A stretch of 45,179 bases of DNA, from positions 1 through 45,179 of IMG/VR virus record IMGVR_UViG_3300005607_000020. One strand, 5' to 3'. The notes beneath the pieces are model-generated. The model saw only the letters and a program-made list of their open reading frames with translations, ran no database searches and had not been told where the DNA came from. Positions 16,259-26,013 of this stretch are shown here, piece by piece (the first letter of the stretch is position 1; each line of letters opens with the position of its first letter). The DNA is from a virus. The translations under genes and the position numbers were made by a program.

Positions 16259-19200
16259 TCACCTCTTGTTTAATTCCACGGTCATATAAACCGGAATTAG
16301 GGAAAGCGTTCCTCCCGAATTTGTGCTAACAAAAAAGCTATAGGCGGAGCTTCCGGTTAAGTCGTCAAAGGAAACCTCAGTAAGGTCATATTTACTCCCT
16401 CCGGGAGAATCAAATGACTGGTAGCCCCACTCCATGATCGTTGTTCCAGCTGCGTTTTTCAGTTGTATCCCATAACCAAGAGCCGTTGAATTTGTGCTGG
16501 CAATGGCGAAGTTGACTGAAACCTTGGCATAAGAAAAGTTGGATGGAAGGTTAATACTGCTTATGCTTGCAATCGTCCCCGATGTGGTGATGTTTACGTA
16601 TGATGTTACCTTTGTGTATAGAGAACCTGTAATGGCATGAGTTTGAACGCTACCCGTTTGCACCAAATTCCCGGACACACCAGCGACCTTTTGCCAAGTG
16701 GGGTCATCCTGAATACTTCCCAGTGTATGCCACGATCCAGCGCCAGCAGAGTATATCGCCAGCACCTGCGGGCTTGACAGGTAAACACCCTCAAAAATAA
16801 ACACGTCTTGAAGGTTAATTCCATTGTTGTTGGTGTTCCATCCGTTCTGTAATGGCGCCGGCCATCCGGCGGAATAGGCCGTCCCCAGGGTCCAATAGCT
16901 TTCGGATGTAATTATTTCGTTTGGAGCAGAAATGCTGTTATTCCACTGCCCGTCAATATAAAGATTTAGGGTTGAATTATTGTACGTTGCTGCCACATGA
17001 TGAGGAAAACTCCAATTAAGAGCATAAGTGGATTTAACTATAGATGGGCTGCCCGTCCATGCTGCCGCATAAACATATCCGGAAGTATCTACAAACAAAT
17101 GCGGCTCATAATTTGTCGGTGTTCCAAATGGTGCTGCGCTCGTTCTTCCGATTATCCCTGTCGTATTATTCCAAGCGGAACTCCCCGGAACTACCCATCC
17201 GCCAATTGACCAAGTGGTTGTTCCGCTGCCATTGGAAACATAAAACGCAGAACTGCCGTTAAAGGCCGCTGTGCCAGCGATTGCATCGCCGGGGGCAAGC
17301 ACCGACCAGCCCGATACTCCCGTTGAGCCAACCGCTGTCAGTGTTGATCCCGAGCGGGTTCCAAGACTGCCCATGCTGCCGTTGTCAAGCGGCCAATAAT
17401 AGGTTGGAGAAAGCGACTGAATCACTCCGTAAGACGGTCTTGCCGATAGATACGCGTTTGTTATGGTGCCGGTATTCAAGCCACCAAGGCCGCCGCCATT
17501 AACAACAGCATACCTTCCTCCGCCATCGGGCCAATTGCCAAGGGTGTGATAACCAATGAGTCCCAGGCTTCGTAGTGTTCCGTTGGGATCAAACTGGTTC
17601 ACCCCATTTACAAGATGGGTAGCGATATGCCCATTGGCGTCGTGCAAGAGGGTTCCACCGGAGGGAGAAAAGCTACCCGAAGGAGGATTTCCACTAGCCA
17701 TCGACCACTGCCAAGTTGTTCCCTGTGGAACAAAGGCCTCTACGAATCCATTGCCAGGAAAAGCGGGAAGTTGGACATAAAAATCCCACGCCAGCGCAGT
17801 TGCTGGGTTACCTCCCTGCGGATAAATCTGAATGGCTGAGATTGCCGCATTATCTCCCTGAGCTATCCAGTAAGCGAGAAGGTTCTGGCTCGGATTTCCT
17901 CCGCTCGCGTAATTTTGCTGTGTGGTGCTTAATGTAGAAATACCAGTGTAAGAGCCGCCTGCATAGCCGTTACTCGTCATGAATTCAAGGCGGAGGTGAG
18001 ACCCAGCTTGGCTTGCCGCGCTATACCAAGAACCAATTTTGTACCATGTAGCACTCGATGGATTTGGAAGGGCCTGAATGTTGCGCGCAACGCGCGTTTG
18101 CCCGTCCATTGTCATGGTGTCCATGTTGCGGACGAGAACCGCCTTAACGCCCCAAATGTAAGCCCAATCAGACGTTGATGCGGCGTTGGTAAAAATGGCT
18201 TGGCCTTGTAACTCTGTTGAGTTTGAAGGAACTGTGTACGTTCCACTGAACTTTGTCCATGAAGTAGGAGCGCCCATGGCTATCAATTGACCATCACCAT
18301 AATTACCACGATAAAACAGCCAATTGCCTGCGCCCCCAGTCTCGATCCAAAACTCAAAGTAATAAGATTCTCCAGGGATCATCTGGAAAATGTTGGACAT
18401 AGAATCTCCTCCGTAATTCGCGGAGGATACGTTGTAAATCACGCTGCCCGTCTGACCGCCGGGGAGAGTTACGCCAGTTTTTATCTGAGAATTTTCAGAC
18501 CACCCCGGCGCCGTCTGGCCATTTGAACCCACCATTGCTGAACCGTTGTAAATCAGGTTCTCATGATTGTTCATGGCGGGGGTTTTGTTGTAGTTTGAGC
18601 TGTCGCCAATATTATCCAAAATTTTATTGAGATGCCCGCCCTGAGCAAAATCAATTAGAGCACGATTGGCAGCATCGACGGCCGCCACGGCATTCATACC
18701 GCCGCCGTTAATCACAGCATATCTGCCGCCTCCATCAGGCCAGTGCTGAAGAGTATGATAACCAATAAGCCCAAGTGTTCTTGCGGTTCCATTGGGATCA
18801 TATTGATTTACTGAGTTATTTAAATTGGTGGATATATTCCCGTTGGCATCATGCAGAAGGGTTCCTCCCGCAGGAGCAAAGCTTCCTGTCGGTGGAGTAG
18901 CCGCCTCCATTGCCCAATTCCAATTAGTGCCGTCCGGAACATGCGCCTCCACAATTCCGTTTCCCGGATTTGCCGGAAATTTCATGTAGAAATCCCATGA
19001 GGTCGCTGTTGCGGAATTTCCTGTATTAGGATAAATATTGATCGAAGAAAGAGCTTGGTTATCGCCTTGTGCAATCCAATAAGCCGAAAGATTATTTGAT
19101 GGGTTGCCGCCCGCTCCGTAGTTTTGCTGCCCTGCCAGTAATGTGGAAAGCCCTGTTACTGCGCTTCCCCCGTAACCATTAGAGCTTGTGAGCTTCAACT

Positions 19201-19768
19201 GTAGATGCGAGCCCGCTTTCGTAGAATTGCTCGACCAGGTACCAACTTTATACCAAGTTGAGGCAGAAGGATTCGGCGTCTTTTTATAATAAATTGTCGC
19301 TGGTTTTGCCTCGGGTCCGGGCGCCGATGATATCACATGAAAAGAAGTCATCGGCGGTGACGGTGTCTGAGACGGTGTTGTTGTCGTTGATGCCGGTGGC
19401 GGAGACGTAGCCGGCGAAGAAGCCATCGGAGAATTGGGAGTTACTGGTGGAGGGGGCGCTGTGGCTACAGCCTGACTTTCTACTGTAAGAACTTTTCCTA
19501 TGGCCTGTCCCGCTGTTGCTTGAATTTGTGATGGAATTGTTGGAAGTGCGCGTGAAAAAGTGGGTGTATCCGGAAAAAATCGTGTAGTATAAATATCCGC
19601 GTTTGGATCAACTGGGGGATTGGCACGATTAGGAGAGGGGTTCCCGGGAACCGAAAGTTGTGTGCCTGGGTCTTGAGGCGGCGCCTGAGGCACACTTATG
19701 TTGATAGGCGTGAGGCCGGCCTTCTCTTTTAATTCCGGTGTTGAGATTCTTTGCTCTATTCTCGGCAT
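16259..19768 (-). CDS. Tail fibre / receptor-binding protein with duplicated module and LamG domain (1169 aa)
   Basis: The N-terminal 150 residues are proline-rich linkers. A module of about 180 residues (STWYKVGTWSS ... WPDGGGRYAVINGGG) at about 172-356 is repeated at about 573-753 (SATWYKIGSWYS ... GGGRYAVVNGGG). Between them (about 400-545) is a galactose-binding-like jelly roll (NLIYNGSA ... SYYFEFWIETGG). About 786-1000 is a LamG/concanavalin-like lectin domain (YYWPLDNGS ... WSIGGWV ... LYIDGQW). A beta-rich C-terminal cap follows. Carbohydrate-binding folds on a long multi-domain protein, next to the tail nozzle gene, indicate host-surface recognition. It is separated from the nozzle gene by one base and from the small accessory gene by three. 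Confidence 0.88.
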   Translation of the reverse strand: MPRIEQRISTPELKEKAGLTPINISVPQAPPQDPGTQLSVPGNPSPNRANPPVDPNADIYTTRFFPDTPTFSRALPTIPSQIQATAGQAIGKVLTVESQAVATAPPPPVTPNSPMASSPATSPPPASTTTTPSQTPSPPMTSFHVISSAPGPEAKPATIYYKKTPNPSASTWYKVGTWSSNSTKAGSHLQLKLTSSNGYGGSAVTGLSTLLAGQQNYGAGGNPSNNLSAYWIAQGDNQALSSINIYPNTGNSATATSWDFYMKFPANPGNGIVEAHVPDGTNWNWAMEAATPPTGSFAPAGGTLLHDANGNISTNLNNSVNQYDPNGTARTLGLIGYHTLQHWPDGGGRYAVINGGGMNAVAAVDAANRALIDFAQGGHLNKILDNIGDSSNYNKTPAMNNHENLIYNGSAMVGSNGQTAPGWSENSQIKTGVTLPGGQTGSVIYNVSSANYGGDSMSNIFQMIPGESYYFEFWIETGGAGNWLFYRGNYGDGQLIAMGAPTSWTKFSGTYTVPSNSTELQGQAIFTNAASTSDWAYIWGVKAVLVRNMDTMTMDGQTRVARNIQALPNPSSATWYKIGSWYSAASQAGSHLRLEFMTSNGYAGGSYTGISTLSTTQQNYASGGNPSQNLLAYWIAQGDNAAISAIQIYPQGGNPATALAWDFYVQLPAFPGNGFVEAFVPQGTTWQWSMASGNPPSGSFSPSGGTLLHDANGHIATHLVNGVNQFDPNGTLRSLGLIGYHTLGNWPDGGGRYAVVNGGGLGGLNTGTITNAYLSARPSYGVIQSLSPTYYWPLDNGSMGSLGTRSGSTLTAVGSTGVSGWSVLAPGDAIAGTAAFNGSSAFYVSNGSGTTTWSIGGWVVPGSSAWNNTTGIIGRTSAAPFGTPTNYEPHLFVDTSGYVYAAAWTGSPSIVKSTYALNWSFPHHVAATYNNSTLNLYIDGQWNNSISAPNEIITSESYWTLGTAYSAGWPAPLQNGWNTNNNGINLQDVFIFEGVYLSSPQVLAIYSAGAGSWHTLGSIQDDPTWQKVAGVSGNLVQTGSVQTHAITGSLYTKVTSYVNITTSGTIASISSINLPSNFSYAKVSVNFAIASTNSTALGYGIQLKNAAGTTIMEWGYQSFDSPGGSKYDLTEVSFDDLTGSSAYSFFVSTNSGGTLSLIPVYMTVELNKR

Positions 19769-19769
19769 A

Positions 19770-22670
19770 TTACTCTTGCGCTAGCAAAGCTCCCCAGATG
19801 GAAAGCGTTAACAATTCATTTCTGGCTGCTTCAGCCGGAAAAGATAATTTAATTTGCAGGTGTCGACAAACAACAGCGTCGTTGCCTTGCAGCAAATAAA
19901 AACGATTGCTCATTATAGATTGACTTGGTGTCAATACTGGGGGGTCTGCAACATAATTATTAAGGGTTTCAAAATTACCATTTATCTCATCGAGAAGTAC
20001 GCTGACAGTCGGAATGCTTCCAACCTGCTGCAATTCAGCTGTGATAGACGATATCTCTGCAAGTTGACCGGGCTGTGCCAAAACAACGCTTCCAACTGTC
20101 ATGTAGGCCGAATAAGTGTTACCCAAATCTGTAAAAGTGGTCATTGATCTGGCGGCAATTTGTCCATTGCTCATGCCTAACAATAGTTGGTGCTGCCCGG
20201 GCGATGTCTCAACGGATTGCATTGCAGTAAATCCGGCTGAAATAGTCGCTTTAGGACTCCACGCCGGACCGCCTTCAGGAGGCTGATTCCAATTGCAGCG
20301 AAACCAATTCTGAACTCCGTCCGCAATATAAACAGCCTTTTCACTAGTTCCTGCAATAATTGCTGCCACATAAACTTTTGTAGGATCAAAGCTAGATTCT
20401 AATAAGTTACCGATAACAAAACCTGCTTCGTTAATTCCTGCACTGGACCATTGAATAAATTGACGATCAGCAGTATACAGAAAAATATTTGATCCTTGAA
20501 TATCCAAAGCATTGTAAGAAAGCAGTCCCAGGCCAGGTGTATACGGCATAACGTAAAAGGTTGGAATGTTGGTACCAACAATTATATAAAGATCGCTTTG
20601 AGTAAAGACCAGTAATCCGTTGGCCGTGGGAACCAAGCGATTAACTTGTGTTGGAAAAACAAAATAATTGGCTGGAGGAAACGCTTCCGCGCCGTTGCCT
20701 AAGAGCGTGTCGGGTCCTCCTGAAAAATACACAATGTTTCCTACAACACCCCAAACCCGGCCAGCATGATAAGCGAATTTAGTTAGTCCGCTCGGAGGGG
20801 GATCATTTGCATGAGCAAGGGGTGCCTGCTGTGTAATATTCAGAGAAGTATCGTTTGCACTATCTGTGATAACCTGGCTCGTATTCGGATATGGCGAAGT
20901 AGGAAGATTGAAAAAAGTGGAGCCGCCGTCTGTTGTACGAAAAACCCAAATTTGATTGACCTGTGGATCGGTGCTCGCTGTTAAAGTAACATTGACTCCA
21001 GCCGAATTATTAAACGGGCCTGTTCCCGCGCTTGGTGGAGTTGCTGTACTTACGTGCCCACTGTTACTGTTACCATAAGCTACCACATATTGATAGCCGG
21101 ACGTGGCACTAAAAGAACCGGAATTCGAGCTAACAGATACTGGGGGTCCGCCCGTGGCCCAGATCGTAACTTTAACTACATCAATGTACCAAGTAGCGAC
21201 GGAATTGCTTGCTGTATTAAGCCCTTGAATTCTTACACCGAAATTACTTGTACTTAAAGATGTAGCACTCCAATTTGCGCCCCAAAAATCGCCCTGTCCC
21301 CCTAAAGTGACATAACCATTGGAGCTCGGCAGTTGAATACCAATTCTTGTATTCCCTACTGGCACGCCTCCTTGAAGTAACTGTACATTAAGATAAGAAC
21401 CGTTTGGGTTTGATGGTTGATAACCCTTAATTTGAACCTGAATACCTTGAATTGTAGTTTGTGTGGATAGGTTAAAATTAAAGCCGGTTGCTTGCAGGTA
21501 GTCAGTTTGATTGGCAGCGGGTACCTGGTAATAAACTGTTAACGTAAAACCGTTTACTGCCGCCGATGCTCCATTGCCGGGCGCTCCCGTACAATCACAG
21601 GAGAAGGACAAACCAAAAGCCGAAGAATTTACTACGGCAGGGGTCAGGCTCGTACCGAGCCCCCAAAGATCGTTTGAACCACCATACGTTTGTGCGGTCA
21701 AAGTAGAGGGCCACGGCGAAGCATTATATCTGTTTGCTGAGCCATTTACACCAACAAGCTGCACGACAGAATCATAAACCGCGCTGGTTCCGCCAGTCTG
21801 TTCACGGCTAACTGATGCCGCGACTCCTAATATTATCGCGTTGGCAGGAATGCTAAAACCAAAATTTGTAACAACGATGGAGGTCGAACTACCGCCCGCC
21901 GGCAAAGAAGTTGTAGCCGTGCTGGTTGTTCCTTCGACTGCCGTGACGTTGCCCCAAGAAGAGCCGCCGCCAATTTGTGTAGCTGATTTTGGTGCGTTTG
22001 GGCCAGTAGATGTTGAAGCAATGGAGCCTGCATTAGCAGAAGCATAAGTACCGTCTTCAGCTGTTATATTCCCGGGGCTAGACCATGCGGCGCCTCCTGT
22101 AACTGGAACATCGCTACCAGAAGAACAAATATTTGGACCGGAAGCTCCAGAAAAATCACCAATAGAAATGCCCCATTTCCGAGTTGATCCTCCGTCAGTC
22201 CAAGCAACAAGATCGACGCCATCGCCCATATAAAGGGTGTTGCCGACTCCTTGAAAGAAGCACTTCCCGGCGCCGTTTGCTTTATTTAAAATTACTGTGG
22301 CGGCTGTTGGGGTTACATTATAAACGGCACTTGCAGTATCGACGATAACATCTATTGGGTTTGGAACATTTTTAATTTGTCGAAAAGAATAAAACCCTAA
22401 AATAGGTGTGGCTACCGTAGCCGTCGAAAAAAGGATCAATCCCGGTCGGCGGATCATGGTGCCATAATTAGTGAGCTCCATGTTTAGCCCATCGATCAAC
22501 ATATCCGTGCGGGAGCCCAAGAACCTTGCTTCGTATCGGCTAGTAGGCCCATTAAACGGACTGCGCTGTGTCCGCAAACCGGAAAAGAAAGTTTGCGTTG
22601 TGATGGGATAATAGTGCGTGGGCTTCTTGGGAGGAGCACCAACAACTTGTAGAATTCCAAGATCAGGCAT
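19770..22670 (-). CDS. Tail nozzle / tubular protein B-like (966 aa)
   Basis: The N-terminus (RYEARFLGSRTDMLIDGLNM ... GTMIRRPGLILFS) matches the opening of podovirus tail tubular protein B (T7 gp12 type), where the RRPG turn is common. A beta-propeller follows (GVGNTLYMGDGVDLVAW ... FAYHAGRVWGVVGNIVYFSG). The usual protein is about 800 residues; the extra length is two jelly-roll-like inserts (about 190-330, VTAVEGTTSTATTS..., and 340-460, QTDYLQATGFNFNL...) that both have the form of small lectin-like beta sandwiches. It would form the tube tip to which the fibres attach. Confidence 0.82.
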   Translation of the reverse strand: MPDLGILQVVGAPPKKPTHYYPITTQTFFSGLRTQRSPFNGPTSRYEARFLGSRTDMLIDGLNMELTNYGTMIRRPGLILFSTATVATPILGFYSFRQIKNVPNPIDVIVDTASAVYNVTPTAATVILNKANGAGKCFFQGVGNTLYMGDGVDLVAWTDGGSTRKWGISIGDFSGASGPNICSSGSDVPVTGGAAWSSPGNITAEDGTYASANAGSIASTSTGPNAPKSATQIGGGSSWGNVTAVEGTTSTATTSLPAGGSSTSIVVTNFGFSIPANAIILGVAASVSREQTGGTSAVYDSVVQLVGVNGSANRYNASPWPSTLTAQTYGGSNDLWGLGTSLTPAVVNSSAFGLSFSCDCTGAPGNGASAAVNGFTLTVYYQVPAANQTDYLQATGFNFNLSTQTTIQGIQVQIKGYQPSNPNGSYLNVQLLQGGVPVGNTRIGIQLPSSNGYVTLGGQGDFWGANWSATSLSTSNFGVRIQGLNTASNSVATWYIDVVKVTIWATGGPPVSVSSNSGSFSATSGYQYVVAYGNSNSGHVSTATPPSAGTGPFNNSAGVNVTLTASTDPQVNQIWVFRTTDGGSTFFNLPTSPYPNTSQVITDSANDTSLNITQQAPLAHANDPPPSGLTKFAYHAGRVWGVVGNIVYFSGGPDTLLGNGAEAFPPANYFVFPTQVNRLVPTANGLLVFTQSDLYIIVGTNIPTFYVMPYTPGLGLLSYNALDIQGSNIFLYTADRQFIQWSSAGINEAGFVIGNLLESSFDPTKVYVAAIIAGTSEKAVYIADGVQNWFRCNWNQPPEGGPAWSPKATISAGFTAMQSVETSPGQHQLLLGMSNGQIAARSMTTFTDLGNTYSAYMTVGSVVLAQPGQLAEISSITAELQQVGSIPTVSVLLDEINGNFETLNNYVADPPVLTPSQSIMSNRFYLLQGNDAVVCRHLQIKLSFPAEAARNELLTLSIWGALLAQE

Positions 22671-22682
22671 AAATCGTTGTTT

Positions 22683-23720
22683 TTACCACGGGTAGCCGTA
22701 GTTGTAAGGATTGGAAGGCCCTAAAGGAAGCACCGTGCCAACGCCCGTGCCCACGACCGGGTTACTGGGATAGAATCCGTAATCTTCCCTCTCGCGGTCG
22801 CCAGAGCGAACGGCAGTTTGAAGGGCGGCCTGCCACATCTGAATGGCGGTCATGGACTCTCTGGAACCCGGAGCATTATGATCTTTACAAAGAGCCAGAA
22901 AGCCCTGACGGAAAAGATAAGCATAAGAATCAGGGATCGGTGCAATTGTACTTTGCAAAGATGTGATTACCGGCGGTTTCATCTGATAGACAGGACAAAT
23001 TTGCCAAGTAATTCCGGAAAGCGGAGGCATGGGATAAAGACGAATCGCGATGCCGCGAGGATCGGCCACTGTCCACGTGACCGTTCCATCAGTAACCGTA
23101 GTACCGGGAGTTGCATTGGGGCCGGCATCGGGTCCACTTCCTGTGGAAGCAGATGTACCGTATCCCGACACATAAAGATAGTTCCCGTGGGGATCAATAA
23201 TTTGCTGAATAGGAGAATTAGAGGGGAATTGTTGCTGTGCGCCGGTAGGTCCTACCCCGCTCATATAAACCTGGTTGGGGAGCCAGGTTCCGTAGCGGGC
23301 GAGAGGAATAGGAATCCAAGAAAGTTGAAAAGGAGTGGCTTGGATAAAAGTCGGGTCTAATTCACGAACAGCCTCGAGCGGAAACTCTGGCTTCGGAATT
23401 GCTGTATTATTAATGTCGATGCGCGTTCCTTTTTCCAGCCAACCAAGATCGAGTACCGGTGTATTGGGCGGCCCTGATAAAGGAGAAACGCCGATATAAT
23501 CCTGCTGAAAAGGAACCGTTGTAAAAGGCCTAATATAAGCACGGTTAAATTTCCAGGCAAGACTTTCTGCTAGGAACAGCTGCAAGACATCATTAGCAAT
23601 TGAAACAGCCGGTTCTTGGGAAAAGCCAGAAGCGCCCAAGACAGGAACTAATTCAGCAAACGATCTTGCATAACGTACAGCATCTTGAATAGTGTAAGTT
23701 GAATTGGATAAAGTGGCCAT
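22683..23720 (-). CDS. Tail tubular protein A-like / head-tail adaptor, paralogue 1 (345 aa)
   Basis: Pattern of the podovirus gatekeeper (T7 gp11 type): a helical start (YTIQDAVRYARSFAELVPVL), a segment with LFLAESLAWKFNRA, and a C-terminal helical pair after IAPIPDSYAYLFRQGFLALC. It carries an extra beta insertion (about 165-225, VYMSGVGPTGAQQQF ... TVTWTVADP) not present in its paralogue. The next gene upstream (23729-24457) has the same frame of motifs (PPFAWRWNRS, APIPDYMNSIYNQGFLAKAY), so the pair arose by duplication. Both sit between the metallopeptidase gene and the nozzle gene. Confidence 0.8.
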   Translation of the reverse strand: MATLSNSTYTIQDAVRYARSFAELVPVLGASGFSQEPAVSIANDVLQLFLAESLAWKFNRAYIRPFTTVPFQQDYIGVSPLSGPPNTPVLDLGWLEKGTRIDINNTAIPKPEFPLEAVRELDPTFIQATPFQLSWIPIPLARYGTWLPNQVYMSGVGPTGAQQQFPSNSPIQQIIDPHGNYLYVSGYGTSASTGSGPDAGPNATPGTTVTDGTVTWTVADPRGIAIRLYPMPPLSGITWQICPVYQMKPPVITSLQSTIAPIPDSYAYLFRQGFLALCKDHNAPGSRESMTAIQMWQAALQTAVRSGDREREDYGFYPSNPVVGTGVGTVLPLGPSNPYNYGYPW

Positions 23721-23728
23721 GATAGATT

Positions 23729-24457
23729 TTATTTCTGATTAATTATTCCGGCAGGATTAATGGGGCCGCCGACAGAGCGAAGTTGTCGTTGAGTGATAAT
23801 TTGCCGCTCAAGGAAAATATTCTTTTCATCTTCTGTTAATCCTTCAGAAACCGCAATGAGCTGACGGAAGAATAAATCAATAGCAAAAGCAAATTTTTCA
23901 TCTCCTCTTTGTTCATAAGCCTTGGCCAGAAAACCCTGATTATAAATTGAATTCATATAATCTGGGATTGGTGCCCAAGTATCTGTCACTTGAGAAAAAA
24001 CCGGAGGCGCATTTTGATAAACTAAATTGAGCGTATAAGTGGTATCGGGATTGGGAAACACACGGAAAGTGATGTTGCCGTTGCCATCGTCATTTTGAAC
24101 GGCTATGTAAACAGGCTCATTTTGTGTCGAATCTAAAGTAAGCGTCCCGCGAATTTCCAATTCTTTATTAAACCCGGTACTGGTATTGTTAATCGTAGCT
24201 GTTTCTAGCCAGCCAAACGTAGGGAGCGCTATACTATAATCCTGCGCGGTACTATTGATTGATGTGGAAGCAGTAGAACGATTCCATCTCCAAGCAAAGG
24301 GTGGCGACAAAATCGCCTGCCTTACCCAGTCACCGATACTTAATGCCGGCTCATTGGGATAAGAACTATTTGCTCCAACGCCAGTTAATGGGCGAAGCTG
24401 ATTGAAGGCTTGGGCAAAAGCAATGGAACGTGCGAGTTGAATAGTTGAATTAGACAT
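23729..24457 (-). CDS. Tail tubular protein A-like / head-tail adaptor, paralogue 2 (242 aa)
   Basis: Shares with the 345-aa neighbour the motifs FAWRWNRS, NLVYQNAPPVF and APIPDYMNSIYNQGFLAKAY, followed by a long C-terminal helical pair (AFAIDLFFRQLIAVSEGLTE). At 242 residues it is the more compact copy. It is the first gene after an intrinsic terminator at 24461-24521. One copy may be the adaptor and the other a tube or stopper ring; which does which cannot be told from sequence. Confidence 0.8.
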   Translation of the reverse strand: MSNSTIQLARSIAFAQAFNQLRPLTGVGANSSYPNEPALSIGDWVRQAILSPPFAWRWNRSTASTSINSTAQDYSIALPTFGWLETATINNTSTGFNKELEIRGTLTLDSTQNEPVYIAVQNDDGNGNITFRVFPNPDTTYTLNLVYQNAPPVFSQVTDTWAPIPDYMNSIYNQGFLAKAYEQRGDEKFAFAIDLFFRQLIAVSEGLTEDEKNIFLERQIITQRQLRSVGGPINPAGIINQK

Positions 24458-24460
24458 AAA

Positions 24461-24521
24461 AATAAAAAAGAGGTCTTACAAATGGGATGAAATCAAACTT
24501 CAAACCACCTGCGAAGACCTC
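24461..24521 (-). terminator. Intrinsic terminator after the metallopeptidase gene
   Basis: On the minus strand GAGGTCTT (24521-24514) pairs with AAGACCTC (24477-24470) and is followed at once by TTTTTTATTTTT. The loop is long (36 bases). It lies in a 105-bp gap, the largest in this part of the cluster. Confidence 0.65.
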
Positions 24522-24562
24522 AATCCGGAGTTCTCGCAAACTTTAAAGCAAATATTTAAACT

Positions 24563-25429
24563 TCAAAGTCCCAGCGCGCTCAAATTATTGGAAAAGAAAT
24601 GCCACACCTGAGTCCAGAAATTTGCATGGTAACTAAAAATGCTGGCACTAAGAGAATAAGCCGGGAGCGGCGAAGGATTTTCACTTTGGCAATAAGGCTG
24701 CCCCTGCTCGTCGTGGCGTTTGGAATACGTTTTTTGCACATTCCATGTTCGCCCGTTGACTTGTAAAGAAGCATTCCCGCCATTGCACAAATCTCCGTTC
24801 TCGCCAAATCCCGGGATTGTCCAGGCATCAAGCCGTGGATCGGTGAGCATTTCTGCCAATTCGTGAGAAATAACTTGGGTGATTCTATCTAGCTGCTTTT
24901 GAGCAAGATGCAAGGAGCAAGCTAAATCAGAAGGACAACTTTCTTTCAAACAATCGTCCGTTAGAGCAGGAACAACAGCATAATCAAAACGATGGAACAA
25001 ATGATAAAAGTAATCGTGAAAACCAAAAGCATTTGCCCCATTCTTTTCACAAACAACGGTGCTGCCGTCCTGCGTTCCAATCCCGGGAGCCAAGAGCAGC
25101 AAAAAGCAATTTGCTTCGGTGTCTGTTTTTGCTGCATCACGAACCGTATTCCAAATATCTTTTATTGTTAAATTTCCCGGCTGAGCATTAACCTGTTTTG
25201 TTGAAGCCACAACAAGGCTTTTTACACCATATTGAGAAAGGATGTTCATGAATTTGCTCTGACCGAGATCAGAAACAAATTGTGTAATTTCCTTCTCAAA
25301 TGGATGCTGCCCAACAAAAATGAGCCCCACTTTAGCGTTTGCTATAATCGGACCCCCGTGATATTTAAATTCTGGGGAAAACACAGGGCTCGCCTTTGCA
25401 GCAGGAACACCCCTTTGCTTGCTCGCCAT
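24563..25429 (-). CDS. Exordium-like zinc metallopeptidase-type protein (288 aa)
   Basis: The segment QVISHELAEMLTDPRLDAW followed by GFGENGDLCN and a tryptophan-containing NGRTWNVQKTYSK is the core of a family related to plant EXORDIUM/phosphate-induced protein, with an HELAE zinc-binding-like helix and the GE.GDLC turn. The front half (GGPIIANAKVGLIFVGQ...) fits the same family (usual opening YHGGP). Cysteines are paired in the middle (CLKESCPSDLAC). No signal peptide is visible, so it is either carried in the virion or released by lysis. Its place among tail and head genes, ahead of a terminator, suggests a virion-associated or host-surface role. Catalysis is not shown. Confidence 0.72.
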   Translation of the reverse strand: MASKQRGVPAAKASPVFSPEFKYHGGPIIANAKVGLIFVGQHPFEKEITQFVSDLGQSKFMNILSQYGVKSLVVASTKQVNAQPGNLTIKDIWNTVRDAAKTDTEANCFLLLLAPGIGTQDGSTVVCEKNGANAFGFHDYFYHLFHRFDYAVVPALTDDCLKESCPSDLACSLHLAQKQLDRITQVISHELAEMLTDPRLDAWTIPGFGENGDLCNGGNASLQVNGRTWNVQKTYSKRHDEQGQPYCQSENPSPLPAYSLSASIFSYHANFWTQVWHFFSNNLSALGL

Positions 25430-25452
25430 ATTTCGCTCCTTTTAGAATTTAT

Positions 25453-25965
25453 TTAGGAACGGCCTGCTTCGATTGCGGCCACAGGATCACGGAAGAATCT
25501 TCGACCGGCAGCGGATATCCGGTTTCCGGATTTCTTCGACATCCATTCCATATAATCTGGGTCGTTACTACGCCAGATACGTCCACAATTAGTGCAGATT
25601 CCAATTTGTTCGCCCGTATCTAGATAATGATGAACAATCGATGTGAGGCCGTGCGGACTGGGGAAATCAGAAAGTTCGTGAGAGCCTTGCAGGTGCTGAC
25701 ACCGAGCCTGGTCTCGTTTAAGGCTTTCCTCGAGACGCCTGCGCTGTTCGCGCATTTGCTCGCGCATCAATTCTTCATTTTTTACTTTATTGGGATCGAC
25801 ATACGGCTTGCGCGATTCGATAATGGCGTCGGCCAGCATCTTAAACGTCTCGATGTTGCCCTGAGCAGCCGCTTCCGTGGCTTTGGTAACAGCAGCCGTA
25901 ACTGCTGAATTAATCAAAGCCTGTAAGTCTTTTGCACTTAAGGTAAGATTTTTTTCTTCTGCCAT
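25453..25965 (-). CDS. Coiled-coil protein with zinc-ribbon-like C-terminus (170 aa)
   Basis: Start chosen at ATG 25965 because AAGGAGAACAAT precedes it; an in-frame ATG 36 bases further upstream has no such site. An N-terminal helix (LSAKDLQALINSAVTAAVTK) and a charged coiled coil (EELMREQMREQRRRLEESLK) lead to CQHLQG ... HHYLDTGEQIGICTNCGRIW, where C/H and CTNC could bind zinc. The end is arginine-rich. Function unknown. The leader CAAGGAGAACAATATG is identical to that of the scaffold gene. Confidence 0.75.
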   Translation of the reverse strand: MAEEKNLTLSAKDLQALINSAVTAAVTKATEAAAQGNIETFKMLADAIIESRKPYVDPNKVKNEELMREQMREQRRRLEESLKRDQARCQHLQGSHELSDFPSPHGLTSIVHHYLDTGEQIGICTNCGRIWRSNDPDYMEWMSKKSGNRISAAGRRFFRDPVAAIEAGRS

Positions 25966-26013
25966 ATTGTTCTCCTTGCCTCTGAATCCACAGAAGGCCA
26001 ATGGTATTTGATT

